Shown here in pieces: positions 41,410-53,100 of a stretch of DNA of 64,000 nucleotides. Made by a program: the position numbers and the translations under genes. The notes under the pieces are model-generated. The model did no database searches, was not told the origin of the DNA, and saw only the letters and a program-made list of their open reading frames with translations. The stretch is from Halichondria panicea (Eukaryota; Porifera; Demospongiae; Suberitida; Halichondriidae): assembly GCF_963675165.1 (NCBI RefSeq), contig NC_087379.1, positions 7,222,339-7,286,338 on the forward strand, read 5' to 3'. Within the stretch, counting starts at the first letter, position 1. Each line of letters opens with the position of its first letter.

Positions 41410-43780
41410 GGTGTGCGTGTGCGTGTGCGTGTGCGTGCGTGCGTGCGCGTGCATGTGTATGTTGGGACGAGTATCTTGTGTTTTAGACTGTAATTCTTGT
41501 TATTGTAATCATTCCGACAAGCCCAATTAATAACAGTAAATTAACATACTATTGTATATAATAATCTTATCATGTACCTCCCCTGGCAGTGACACAGTGA
41601 GTGCCCAGCTGAGTGGCAGCTGGCAGAGGAAGGCAGCGTTACAAGACCAGGGCTCTCAGCTCAGAGAGTATGGACAGCAAGTCATCTCCACTACAGCCAC
41701 GGCCGTCGAGCAGAAGGTTGCCGTAGCAATGCGGGATATTGAGGGACAATTGCTACCAATAGTGGACGGCTTCAGAGGAGTGAACTTTGACCCTAGCCAC
41801 TGTGCAACGTACAAGGAGGGGCTGTGTGAGTGGGTGGATGGACAACTGGTGAAGGAGCTCGGGAAAGTGGGTGGAGCCTCTTTAGGAGCCATGCATGACC
41901 AGGCACAGCAGAAACTCATTGGTGAGTGTGTAGTCATATACCGTACAGAGAGTTATTTTTGTATGGTGGAAATTTTCGTATATTTTTCGTATTTTAGAGA
42001 GCATCATACGAAAATTAAAAGTACGAAATTATTCTACAGCAATAATTATGTTCGACATCACTATCCTGAGCTGTACAATACAAAATATATTTAAATACGT
42101 AGTTATACGAAAATTTATTTTTCAATAATGCCCTGCTAGTGATAGTGGGAGGAGCCACATTCTCCAACTGACTACATGTAACCATGCATGGAAGATCTCA
42201 ATTAACTTCAATTTTCCACAGACACATACCAGAGTCTGTTGCAGTTGCCAGGGGACAAGCTATCACGGTTCCAACAGCTGGTCCGCCCACCACAGCTCTC
42301 CTATGTACTCAAATGTTCCGATCTGACGGAGGATTTCAAAGAGGATCTTAATTTCCATTTCTCACTCGGCCTGGGCAGGGTGGCGGTGAGTGTTTGCCAT
42401 TAAGATTAGAAATATTGTTCACTTAATTTGATAGCCTCCAAAAAAACTTTTTCACATTATTATTTTGTAATTATTATCCGCTTGTTATCATTACTTCCTC
42501 CCCACACGCACACACACAGAAAATACTTAACTTTGGGTCATGGTTTGACAGCTTGTCTCCACAACTTTCCACTCTGTGGACCATCGTCCCAGTCGAGTAC
42601 GTGGTCCCGGGACTCCTCCTACTAGGCGGAGCTTTGGTGAGCCACTCCGATATGTTTCATCGATTGTATGATATCATTATTATAGTCACTGATGCAGCCT
42701 TCTGATAGCTTGTAGTCTAGTTAATTGAGCTCCGTATGTCAGGTGATGATCAAAAATATAATTTTGTACAGTTGCCAAGGTTTCTGTCGTGGCGACTGCT
42801 TGTCCCGTCCCTGGCTGTGTACGGTGGTATCTATGCCTATGAGAGACTCACATGGACGGAGAGGTCCAAGGAACAGGCCATCAAATCACAGGTAATTAAT
42901 TATACATGCATGTACAGTTATTATACAAACAGTTGTAAATGCTGCCTGTTTTCTGCACTATTATTACGGAGGATTTCAGGTTGGTTGGCAGAAGTTAAAA
43001 GTTGGTGTGTGTAGTCAACCATTGCATTAATAGGACAGTGTGTGGTCATCTTCAACTTTTAACTTCTGCCAACCAACCTGAATCTTCAGTGTAGTGATGT
43101 ATCCGCTCCTTCCTCTTTGTTCCAATATCCCCCACTGCATGTCTCTCTCCTCAGCAAATATCATGTATTTCTAGTTGCCACTGTGATCATGTCTTTAATG
43201 TCATGTGACTCTTTCTCCTGCAGTTTGTCCGCCACATGAGGTCAAAGGTGAGCACTCAGATCAGAGCTACAAGTAACGTGTACACCCGGCAATTGAGTGG
43301 TAACCTGGGACTGCTGCTAGAGGGACTCAATGGTTCACTGGAGACATGTCAACAAGAGGAGAATGGTCACATTGCACAGCTAACTCAGGAGCAGACCAGA
43401 CTCACACAGCTTGGGGACAAGGGACGGAAGCTCAAGTAAGACAGAGGGCCGGGGGTGGGAGGGGAATCAACTAGGTACTGTGTTAGGTTTTATTGTCTTT
43501 ACAATTATAAAGGCTGCATGCACGCAGTCTTAGTTTCTGTGCAGCCAGTTTTCAGATAATAGGCTATGCTTTGGGTTTGGTATATTTCACAATGCATGTA
43601 TAATTACACAAGACGTATGTTGTACCGTATGGTGTATATAATTACACATCGACGCAGCTTTCATGGTACGTATTGTGATTATTTTGTTTCTTTTGTTGCT
43701 ATAGGAACGCTGTTCATCTGCTCAGGAGTGACTTTGAGATGTTCAAGGAGGACTACCTCGACGATGCTGACTCAGCATAA
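38672..43780 (+). CDS. MFN: Mitofusin, outer mitochondrial membrane fusion GTPase
   Basis: Dynamin-family GTPase that tethers and fuses mitochondrial outer membranes. Thirteen exons: 38672-39226, 39303-39385, 39536-39683, 40179-40286, 40702-40755, 40844-40987, 41097-41237, 41590-41921, 42222-42385, 42520-42635, 42772-42891, 43224-43435 and 43705-43780, giving 750 aa (human MFN2 has 757). GTPase motifs: G1 GRTSNGKS, G2 in GHTTNCF, G3 DSPGID, G4 NRWD. About residues 595-645 hold two membrane segments split by an intron ([13 protein letters not shown], then [16 protein letters not shown]). The C-terminus is the HR2 coiled coil and ends [16 protein letters not shown]. One gene stands for the MFN1/MFN2 pair. 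The N-terminal 80 residues are Ser/Arg-rich. Confidence 0.96.
39715..40090. repeat. Dispersed repeat family G, long copy
   Basis: Starts TACCGTAACCTGAATTCCGT; contains CTGAAAGCTTAGAAAGAGAT and repeats of GTATTTGCCAATTTGGCCATACCA (twice, about 39806 and 40029, second as GGGTATTTGCC). Related to 22060-22205. Intronic in mitofusin. Confidence 0.7.
40316..40502. repeat. Inverted-repeat element, family A, copy 9
   Basis: Left arm GGTGGAAATTTTCATATATT with decayed tip; right end GAAAATGACCCGCTATACGG. Intronic in mitofusin. Confidence 0.72.
41310..41455. repeat. TG/CG microsatellite in mitofusin intron
   Basis: About 145 bp of TG with CG steps at the right end. Open frames across it are artefacts. 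Confidence 0.96.
41938..42118. repeat. Inverted-repeat element, family A, copy 10
   Basis: Left end TACCGTACAGAGAGTTATTTTT, internal CGAAATTATTCTACAGCAATA as in copies 8 and 9; right end decayed. Starts 16 bp after a mitofusin 5' splice site. Confidence 0.65.
42972..43084. repeat. Fold-back element, family D
   Basis: GATTTCAGGTTGGTTGGCAG (continuing AAGTTAAAAGTTG) at the left is the inverse of the right end, CTGCCAACCAACCTGAATC; about 30-bp arms, 50-bp centre. Intronic in mitofusin. Confidence 0.88.
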
Positions 43781-44154
43781 TCAATAACGTATTTTTTGTG
43801 AACTATTGCTGTTTCTATATTATAATTATGTATGTAGCTGTTGCCATGGTACCTGTAACTAGGCCAATGATTGTATTATTATCTGCTGAAATTATTTATG
43901 TGCTCATTGTCGTTTTCTGTCAAAACATAAAGAGTTTTAATTATCGCTCTCTGCCATGAAATTTTCCATTTATGACGTAATGCGATGACATCGATGCAAC
44001 CGCTCAGAAGTACATAGAAAAACTCTGCCCAATGAGCCTATAATCTGCTGACCGATGATCAGCTAGAGGGTAACATGTAGAACAGTGATCATGATCAGAT
44101 GTACTTAATTGAGGTGCAACAGAAAGTATAGCTTATAATGGAGCTAATAATAAT

Positions 44155-44310
44155 AAAACGAGTGTCGCAAGCTGCGCTGTGCTAATGCCTCTCGCCATGT
44201 TATGCTTTCGCTCAAGAGTGTTAGAGTGTTAAATATATAGTAGAGGGAATAAGCTATACATTAAAGTTAGCTCACTGACTTGTTTTACATGCATGCATCT
44301 ATTGCTTATT
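44155..44310. repeat. Dispersed repeat family J, copy 1
   Basis: Core GCCTCTCGCCATGTTATGCTTTCGCTCAA, followed by TACATTAAAGTTAGCTCACTGA and CATGCATCTATTG. Confidence 0.85.
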
Positions 44311-44564
44311 CACTCTTCATAATATACACCAGGCCTTAAAAAGGGTAGCAGTACCTTTCATTAGGTAGCAAAACGGTTTATTTTTTAAGCAATTCTGCAT
44401 GTTACACCTAGTACTAGTAGCGTATAAACTAACAGGATGTAAAGTACTTTTTGGAAAGGAACATTAACACAGTATAGGTCCATGCATACCGTATCTAATA
44501 GGAAGTGAAGTTTTGTGCACACTTTAAAGGCAAACTCTATTTTGTGACATTCACTTTTATTACT

Positions 44565-44740
44565 AGTGTTGCAAGCTGCGCTAGCTGTGCTAATGCCTCT
44601 CGCCATGTTATGCTTTCGCTCAAAAAGTATTAATTAACACCAGGGATATTAGAGTGTTATAGTAGTTTCTATAATGAATTTTACATTAAACTTACTGAGA
44701 AGAAAATGCTTATTTACATGTCTGTTATTGTTGTTATCTA
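44565..44740. repeat. Dispersed repeat family J, copy 2
   Basis: Same core, then GTGTTATAGTAGTTTCTATAA, TTTTACATTAAACTTACTGAGAAGAAAA and GTTATCTATTG. Confidence 0.85.
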
Positions 44741-44934
44741 TTGTACGCCTCGAGGCATAATAATTTTTTACATGGAAATAGATAGCATGTACATGTACGT
44801 ATAAATCAATGACTGTTCAGTTCGGCAGAGTACAAGGGGGTGTGGTACAAGGGTGTGTGGTTTGCTCTAACTGACACACCCAGAGCTGGCCGTGTTAGGC
44901 GAGGGGTGCGCTGGATAGACGTCAACGTACGGGG

Positions 44935-45178
44935 TCAATTGTTCAGGTGGGGAAAGTGGGAGTCGCTTGAGAGAGAAGATTGGAAACACAGTGGAGTAAA
45001 CGAGGTACGACCGCTAGACCATACCTATGTGTGTGTGTGGGTATGTGTATTATGTGTATGCGTGGGTGGGATTGTGTGTGTGTACTCACGATAACTATGA
45101 GTGCTCCCTCGGTATAGCCAGGCTTGAAGGACACCGTCAAGGGGACTTCATGCACTCTCTTGACCGCGCATGAACCCA
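44935..45178 (-). pseudogene. Orphan pair of putative terminal exons
   Basis: Reading minus strand: acceptor CTGTGCAG then 45090-45178, which reads GSCAVKRVHEVPLTVSFKPG and continues to GALIVI, donor GTGAGT; acceptor CACATAG then 44935-45024, ending in a stop. The phases match (89 bp then 90 bp). No upstream exon is visible before the family J repeat at 45208 or before the NOC2L stop at 45697. It may be a remnant of a broken gene or a chance frame. I do not recognise the protein. Confidence 0.3.
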
Positions 45179-45207
45179 CTGCACAGAGGAAGATACTCCA
45201 CTGTTAT

Positions 45208-45370
45208 ATAACGAGTGTTGCACCCTCTCGCCATGTTATGCTTTCGCTCAAAAAGTATTAGTGTTATAGTAGTTTCTATAACAAATTTTACATTAAAGTT
45301 AGCTTAGATCTATATCTCACTGAGAAGAAAAGACTTATTTACATGCATCTATTGTTGTGTTATCTATTGG
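45208..45370. repeat. Dispersed repeat family J, copy 3
   Basis: CCTCTCGCCATGTTATGCTTTCGCTCAAAAAGTATTA then GTGTTATAGTAGTTTCTATAA and CACTGAGAAGAAAA, matching copy 2. A fragment (AGAAGAAAAGACTTGTGTACATGCAT) recurs near 45470. Confidence 0.85.
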
Positions 45371-45696
45371 CCTACCAGGACCTCAAGAATTAAAGAGTGA
45401 TTCTTCCATGCAGGATCTGGAGTTCAGTGGATATAACTGAAACATGATAATATCTATCATAACTTAGAAGAAAAGACTTGTGTACATGCATATGGTTAAG
45501 GTTATCTATATTGTTATGGGTGCTTCTTGGTATACCAGGCCCTCATCCACGATTCTGCCAGTATAATTATTATCTGCTGAATAATTGTATGTGCTTGTTA
45601 ATAAATAATAATAATTGTTTTCTGCTGATATTATAAGTTCAGACATTATTATTGAACCAAGAGTACATAATTGGCATAGCACAAAAATAAACTTAA

Positions 45697-48600
45697 TCAG
45701 TCACTATCCGCTGATGAAAGGTCAAAGTCCTCCACTACATCCTCATTAACCACGCCCCCATCACTGGTCTCGTCATCACTGACTGGGTGTCGTTTCTTCT
45801 TGGCCACACGCTTTTTACTTGACCCCTTGACCTCTGTAACTGTAGCGTGGGCACTGGTCCATGTCTTCTGAAACTTCCTCACAGCGTTCTCCTTCCCCCT
45901 CCTTGAGGCCTCCCACGCACTCTGTGTGTGTGTAGGTGTATGTATGTGTGAAAAGTGTGGGATGTGTGTGTGGGGGAGTGATAGCAAACACTGTACAATG
46001 CATGCAAGCTACAGAATGTTTAGACAAAAATAAAATACTAAACTCACAACTTGGTCGATTTGACTAGGAGAGAATTCAACTCTCTCTCGTTCCCTCTCAA
46101 TTGCCTTGGCAACTTCATCCACCTATACAGGGGGGGTGGTTAGAACGTGCTCAGTCAGCATCTAGGTCTTGCTTACCTTAGCCAATAACTGTTGGAGCTG
46201 GAGTCGTAGCCAGGAGTACGGTGTAGTCTTGGCAACACGGCGTACCTGAGTGTGCAATCAGACCAACATTATTATACAATCAGACTCTGCCAAAAAACAA
46301 TGTACGAGATACTTACAAACAAGATACGGTAATTGTGGAACAATAATTATGATTCATTTATATCAGCTAGTGAGATTTTAATTTAAAATCAAGACAGGTC
46401 CATATTTGCCGATGGTATGAATGGATAGTTGGGTTGTCGTCTTACCCGGGTTGCTATGGGAAACATAAGCTCAGGGTAGCCAATCAGATGAGAGTGAGCG
46501 GCCGAGAACGAGACCAACTGCTCAAAACAACCGTTCAGCACAGCACTCTGGGAAAGAAACAGTAGATAAGCAATTAATATGCTAATTCTCGTTATCAGGC
46601 CAAGTTGTTTCTAAAATAACGAAAAATTGGCCTGTTAACGAGGCTATACGCCAATAATAGAGTGCCTTAAGGTGACATATTTTCACAGGTAAATTTGTTT
46701 GCGATTTCACTGTTTAGCTTGTATTAAATTCTGCTAAGTTGTGAAATTAATACTAGCTAATTACTTGCAAGTGGTTTAATGAGATTCATTACATTTACCA
46801 ATTATCTGCGAATTTTTCATTCGCAGAAATTATAATACACGGGAAAATACGTGACCTTATAAGATATAGCTGTGAAACGAGGGACAAAAAACACACAAGG
46901 CAATTGATAGGCAATTATATATGAATACACTTCATTGAAGCTATGTAGGCGTTACAGCCCCTAATAAGGACACCTGCTGCATCACATGATCACCTGGTAA
47001 AAACCAGCACAAAAAATGGCTTCTAATTATGAGTCTCAGCAATCAACGGAACCGTACACTCTAAAGAGACGAGGGTTCGAATGTGAGTTCATTACACCAC
47101 CACCCAAAGAAATACAGACAGAGTGTCCAATTTGCCTCCATATCATTCGTGATCCACACACGGTTATATGCTGTTGTAACAGTTTCTGTCGCGTGTGTAT
47201 CCTTGCCATTAAAGCTGAGAACAAGCCTTGTCCGATTTGTAAGAAAGAGAATTTCGTAGATTTCCAAGATAAGAGATTAAAACCTTCCCTCTATGAGTTG
47301 AAAGTTCAATGTAGTCACCAGAAAGACGGGTGTGAGTGGACGGGGGAACTGAGACAGCTTGATGAGCACCTCAACACAGATCCATTGCCAGAGAAACAAC
47401 TCGATGGATGTCAGTTAGCTAGCCTAAATTGCACGTTCTGCTCCCACAAAGTACCTCGTAGACAGATCGAAGCACATCAAACAAAGTGTACAAATCGTCC
47501 CTTCAACTGCCGTTACTGCAACGAATGCAAGTCTAGTTTCAGTGACGTAATGAACAACCACTGGCCTGTGTGTGGGTCCTTCCCTGTCCCCTGCCCTAAC
47601 CAATGTGGTTCAACTATCCTACGTCAGGATATAGACAGCCATGTTGCTGATGTGTGCCCCCTGACCACCATCAACTGTGACTTCCACCACGTAGGCTGTG
47701 CTGTGAAACTCCCTCGACAAGACATGCCAGAACACCTGAGAGAGAACCTACTCACACACATCTCTCTATTAGCCACCAGCCATGCCAAGCAACAAGCTGA
47801 GACTACACAACAAAGAAAAGAAATCACTAAGCAACAAGATAAAATCAACAGAATAGAAGATGAAAACGATACTTTAAAGAGCAAACACAAAAACTTGCAA
47901 CACAATTATCAAGCTCTGGAAACCAACCATCAGGAACTAAAAATTGAAGTGAACGCTTTAAAACACAAACTACACCACCTACAAAATGGAGGGGCTGCTG
48001 AATTAGCACAACCGATACAAGAAGCTGCTCAACAAATCAATTCCAAGATATCCATACCGCTAGGTCCTCCGGTAATGAGCATGACAAACGTGGAACAGCA
48101 CAAAAACGGCGATCTTTGGTACTCTCCTCCGGTCTACACACACCATCAGGGCTACAAGATCTGCCTCAAGGTTGAAATACAACCGTGGGGGTCACAGTCA
48201 CATAACGCAATCGTGTACATACACTTCATGAAAGGCGCTTTCGATGATTTTTTGACATGGCCGTTTCGAGGGAGTGTATCTATACGCATGGTCGATCAGG
48301 TCAAAGATCAAGTCCATAAATATTATAAACCTGAGTACACAAACGAAGAGGACAACGACTACAGCAGCAAAGTGGTGAGTGGAGACGTGGCAAGGTACGG
48401 CAAGGAAGTAATCAAGATTATGATTTATGACAAAGTAGAAACAAAATACCTCAGAAACAACACGCTAGTTTTTCAGATTTATGAGGTTGAGTTGTATCAT
48501 TAGGCACAATCATGTATATTTATACCCCACATGCATGCATGTACACCGCACGTAGTTCTTGAGATGTGTGCGTGATACTAACTTATGCGATATTGTATCG

Positions 48601-50117
48601 GACAATTAATTCGAGGCCTGTACAATCCACATTGAAATCGCGGTGTTTAATCATATAAATCGCACAACGTTTTTTTGCAGCCTTAAAATTGGTCAAAACG
48701 CATAATTTATAATATGCTCGTATATACATGTACAGTAGTTATACCTGGTATGCTCTTGATTGCAGTTGTGTCTTAGTTGCCCGTAGCAACAGCGAGAGAT
48801 CGGGAGGTTTGCCGGTCTGCAGTTTTGAGGACACATTTGCACCGCAGTTCTCTAGTACCTGTCCAGTGTGTGTGTGTGGGCGTGGGTGTGTGAGTGAGGT
48901 GTGTGTGAGAGGTAGCGCTTAATTAGATAACTTATTGTATTGGTACATAAATGCACGAGGAATGACATTAGAGCAAATCTACATAATTACTATTTATAAC
49001 AACAACTGGGCGTTACATATATATAATTATATTGGACAATGTACCGTACTTATATACTGACATAATTATACGTTTGCTTCAGTTGGCACTCTACATGCAA
49101 GCAGTAGACGATCTTCCCATAAACCAATAGAGCGACACAATACACATATGCTAACTGGTACTACAGCTATTTTCATTCTATAATAGAGTGCTTGCTACTC
49201 ACCTCTAGTAGGAACGGTGCAGATGGTATAAAAGTGTCAGTGCTCTGACCCAGCTCTATGAGAGTCTTGGTGAGGTGTAGTCTGAGAGGGTAGTAGCGAG
49301 GAGATGGCTGGAGGGACACTGTGCCGAGAACCACCTGTACTAGCGGGTACACAAGTGGGCGGAGCTTAGTATCAGTCAGGTGACCTAGAACACGCCCCCA
49401 CAGGTCCAGACAGTGCACAAACTGCCAGTTGTACACAGCCTGCAAGCATGGAGATATATTGCATCAATGATCATTACCAAACACTACATGTAAAACAAAT
49501 TAAGCTACTAATTTTATAGACATAATAAAGAAAACTTTACTGTTCAAAGAAGAGTAAATACAATTAAATTTAAACAACAAACAAGGAGTGGGAAGAAAGG
49601 GACACATACAGTAACACTAACTATCGTATAGCGGGTAATTTTCGTTCGTGCACATTTTCGTATGAACTACCATCATTTTAATATTTCGTATTTTGATAGT
49701 GACGTTGAATCTATTGCAGTAGAATAATTTCGTACTTTTATCTGAAATATACGAACAATTCCACCACACGAAAATAATATACTATACGATATTCATTCAC
49801 CTGTTGAGCGTCCTTCTTGCCCGAGGTGATGGCTGCCCTCAAGTGGATGGCCAGCTGTCGTATGTACACGAAGCCTAGCTGGTAGGTGGTGGGTGTGTCC
49901 AGAGAGAGTAGCTCCACTAGACAGTTCTCCATGAACCTCACCCGGGGGAGAGTCTCTGCACTCGTGAACTTGCAGTTACGCACAAACGCAAGATACAGTT
50001 TCTGCAGTGTGTGTGTGGGCGTGTGTGGGAGTGTGTGGGTGAGTGGAGTAAGTGTGAGTGTGTGCGGGCGTGGGTATGCACGTGGGGGAGTGTGGGTGGA
50101 TGTGTGTGCACGTGGGG

Positions 50118-50155
<38 letters not shown>

Positions 50156-53100
50156 ATCGGAAATGGTAAAATTATGGAAGTATATATTTGGTGACCAAAA
50201 ATACGACACTATACATATTCCCTCCCTCCCACCCACCTTGAGAGTTTCCCCGAGAGATGGGTGTGGCTTGATGAGGGTGATGTCACGCAGAGCCAGGAAG
50301 GCCATAACTTGAACGTGATGATCACCACAAGCCCAACACTCAATCAGCTGTTTCTCTAGTCCTTTACACACACGTGGCAGACACACAACACAGCGGGTCA
50401 GAGTGCGAATATTTCTAATCACAGCACACTGCATCGCCGGGTCACGCAGGTTGGCTATGAGCGAGTGGAGGTCGGAAAGATAAGGTTTGATGATTCTCTT
50501 GACCCGAGGCCAAGCCTTGTGACTAGAGGACAGTGTCGACTTCCCCTGAGAGGGTGGGAGATGGATGGATAGGCAAGGTTCAACATGTTTCAGACAGGAG
50601 AGGACTAAGAGATTGAAGACACTGGCGCTCTCTATGTGGTACATCGGTGTGGAAACGGTGTCCTCTGAGTCGTCTTTATGTAGCATCTGTGCTATGGCCG
50701 AGTGTAGAGCGTTGGTGAGTTGCTTGACTGAGCGCAGGGACTGTGACTGTGTGTGTGGAGTGGGTGTGTGTGGTGTGTGTGTGTGTGCGTGTGCGTGGGG
50801 GAGCATAAACACAGGTTATCTACTATAGCGTTATTATTACACAAATATTAGGAGCTACAGACATGCAGAGTCATATAAAGTCATAACTCGACCACCCACA
50901 CAGGTACACCACCCACACAGGTCTACCACCCACACAGGTCCACCACCCACACAGGTCCACCACAGTGACAAACACGCACAACACACGTATACATATAGTA
51001 TACATGTATGTATTCCATCTACTCTGACCTACAGTAGGAAGTGACCCTAGCTCATGCATGGCTATAGGCTGCTCCAAACAAGGAGGTGTTGTACCTGTTG
51101 TCTCAACCACAGCACATACACACACACACACACAGACACGCAGTACGTGTACATCCACTTTGACCTTAGGAAGTGACCCTGACATGCATGGCTGCTCCAA
51201 ACAAGGAGGTATTGTACTCTACATACACAATGAGCTGTCGGGAGCACACAATAGTTCCCATGGTGACTAACATGTCAACAAGTTGTGTCTGAGCTAGTAC
51301 ACAAAAGACACGAGTACAAGTATGTCTCACCGTCTGCACTGACTCCACCCACTCCACAACCATCTCCCGTGTGAGCCTCCGCCCACCTACACTCTCCACA
51401 CACTCGTCACTAGACTCACCACCCTCACACTTGTCACCAGAGTCACTGCTCTCTTCGTCCGACTCCATTATAACCTGCATAGCGTGTATGTTGATATTGA
51501 TATTGATATTGATATTGTATTAATTGGCACACATACATGTACATCAACACACACACTAGTAGCCTTGCACAAGATGACATAACAGACTCCATACAAAGCC
51601 AAATATGCCCCTGCTGTAGCGGACTGGGTTGGGCACATGTTTACTACGAGCACTTACATCAGCTGGTTGTGGCCGGTGTTGTACGGGCTCTGTTGCCCAG
51701 GGGGACTAATCGATAATTCTATTAGCCAACGACAACATCAACATGCCACTTCCTTGGCTCAGGTCAGTTCCAAATTATAACAATAAGAATTATATTTTAT
51801 TATTGTTATTATTATCATTATACGCTAATTACTTACAATAGAATAAATTAATAGATTAACACTGATTAAAAACATAAATGCGCGCAAGTAGGATAGTTAC
51901 ATCTCATGATTATACTAGTTACTAGAGGCACGGTTACAAGTTGAATTGTATAGTGTCGAACAAGAAATAAAAAATTTGAAAGAGACAATTTAAGATTCTC
52001 CTAGGCCCCCCCCCCCCGAGTGTGAGTGTGTGTGTGTGTGTACTGTGTGAGGGCGGGAGATTGCACTATAGGCCTAAGTCCTCCTTTAAAACCAGCGAGA
52101 CAAGTTTCTCCGATACTCGTGTGTGTGTGTGTGTATTGTGTGTATTGTGTGTGCATAGTGAAGGAAGGCGTGAGAGTGTAAGGATGACAGTGGCGCCACA
52201 GCCACAACACAGAGGCAAGGTGGGAACGAGCCACTAGACACATCACAGGGCTAATAGCATTCCACCTTCATGCGCATAATGATGTCAACACATTCTAGCA
52301 AAGTTGAAATACGTGCTCAACTGAGCTCATTCAATGGCTCCCAAGGGATGCTAACGGATAACACGGAAAACATATTCATTTGAGAGACTACAATAGAACA
52401 CAAGTGAACTATTATATAATAATTATTAAGCGTCGGATATTGTCCTCAAACAGATTCTATTTATTTACACACACTACACACTAATGGTTTTATTGATAAA
52501 CAAAGCCTAAATTCTCCATTGTACGCTACCACAATTGTCAGTCTGGCAACGGGTACCGCCATCCCAGCACTTCCTGGGTAGAGCTAGCTAGTCGGTGGAT
52601 TTTGGCAGAGAGGCCTTGTTCAAATATGGCTCTAGTGATATTGGACAGATTGCTCTTGAAATGAGACAAAACAGGGCGCAAATTAAACATGCTTAATAAA
52701 CCACAACTACATTTTTGTGTTTGTTCAAAAATTGAAATAATAGTGTTTGTTGTGAGCGTGCTTCTGCTGGTGAACACACCTATGTACACACAGCAACCAC
52801 AGGGCACACTTCTAGAGCCCCTCAGGCTAAAAGCCGTGATCATAAATAATTGTGGGCAACTGCTGGGGAATACAGCCTGATACTCTTGACACGAAGGGCA
52901 CACTTCTAGAGCCCCTCAGGCTAAGAGCCGTGGTCTTGTGGGCAACTGGGGAATACAAACTGATACCCTTTGACACAAAGGGCACACTTCTAGAGCCCTC
53001 AGGCTAAGTAAGAGCTGCCATCCTGTGGGCAGGCAAGAGCACACTTCTATAGAGCACCCCAGGCTAGGAGCGGTAGTCTTGTGGGAGCGGTAGTCTTGTG

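Larger units (their letters stand above)
43781..44934. other. Repeat-rich region downstream of mitofusin
   Basis: No supportable gene. Contains two copies of the GCCTCTCGCCATGTTATGCT repeat. A plus-strand frame at 44840-45094 has no recognisable domain and overlaps a better-supported minus-strand exon pair. Confidence 0.6.

Noticed and set aside
44840-45094. 84-residue plus-strand frame
   Set aside because: Ends in TG repeats, no recognised motif, and overlaps a minus-strand exon pair with better splice support.
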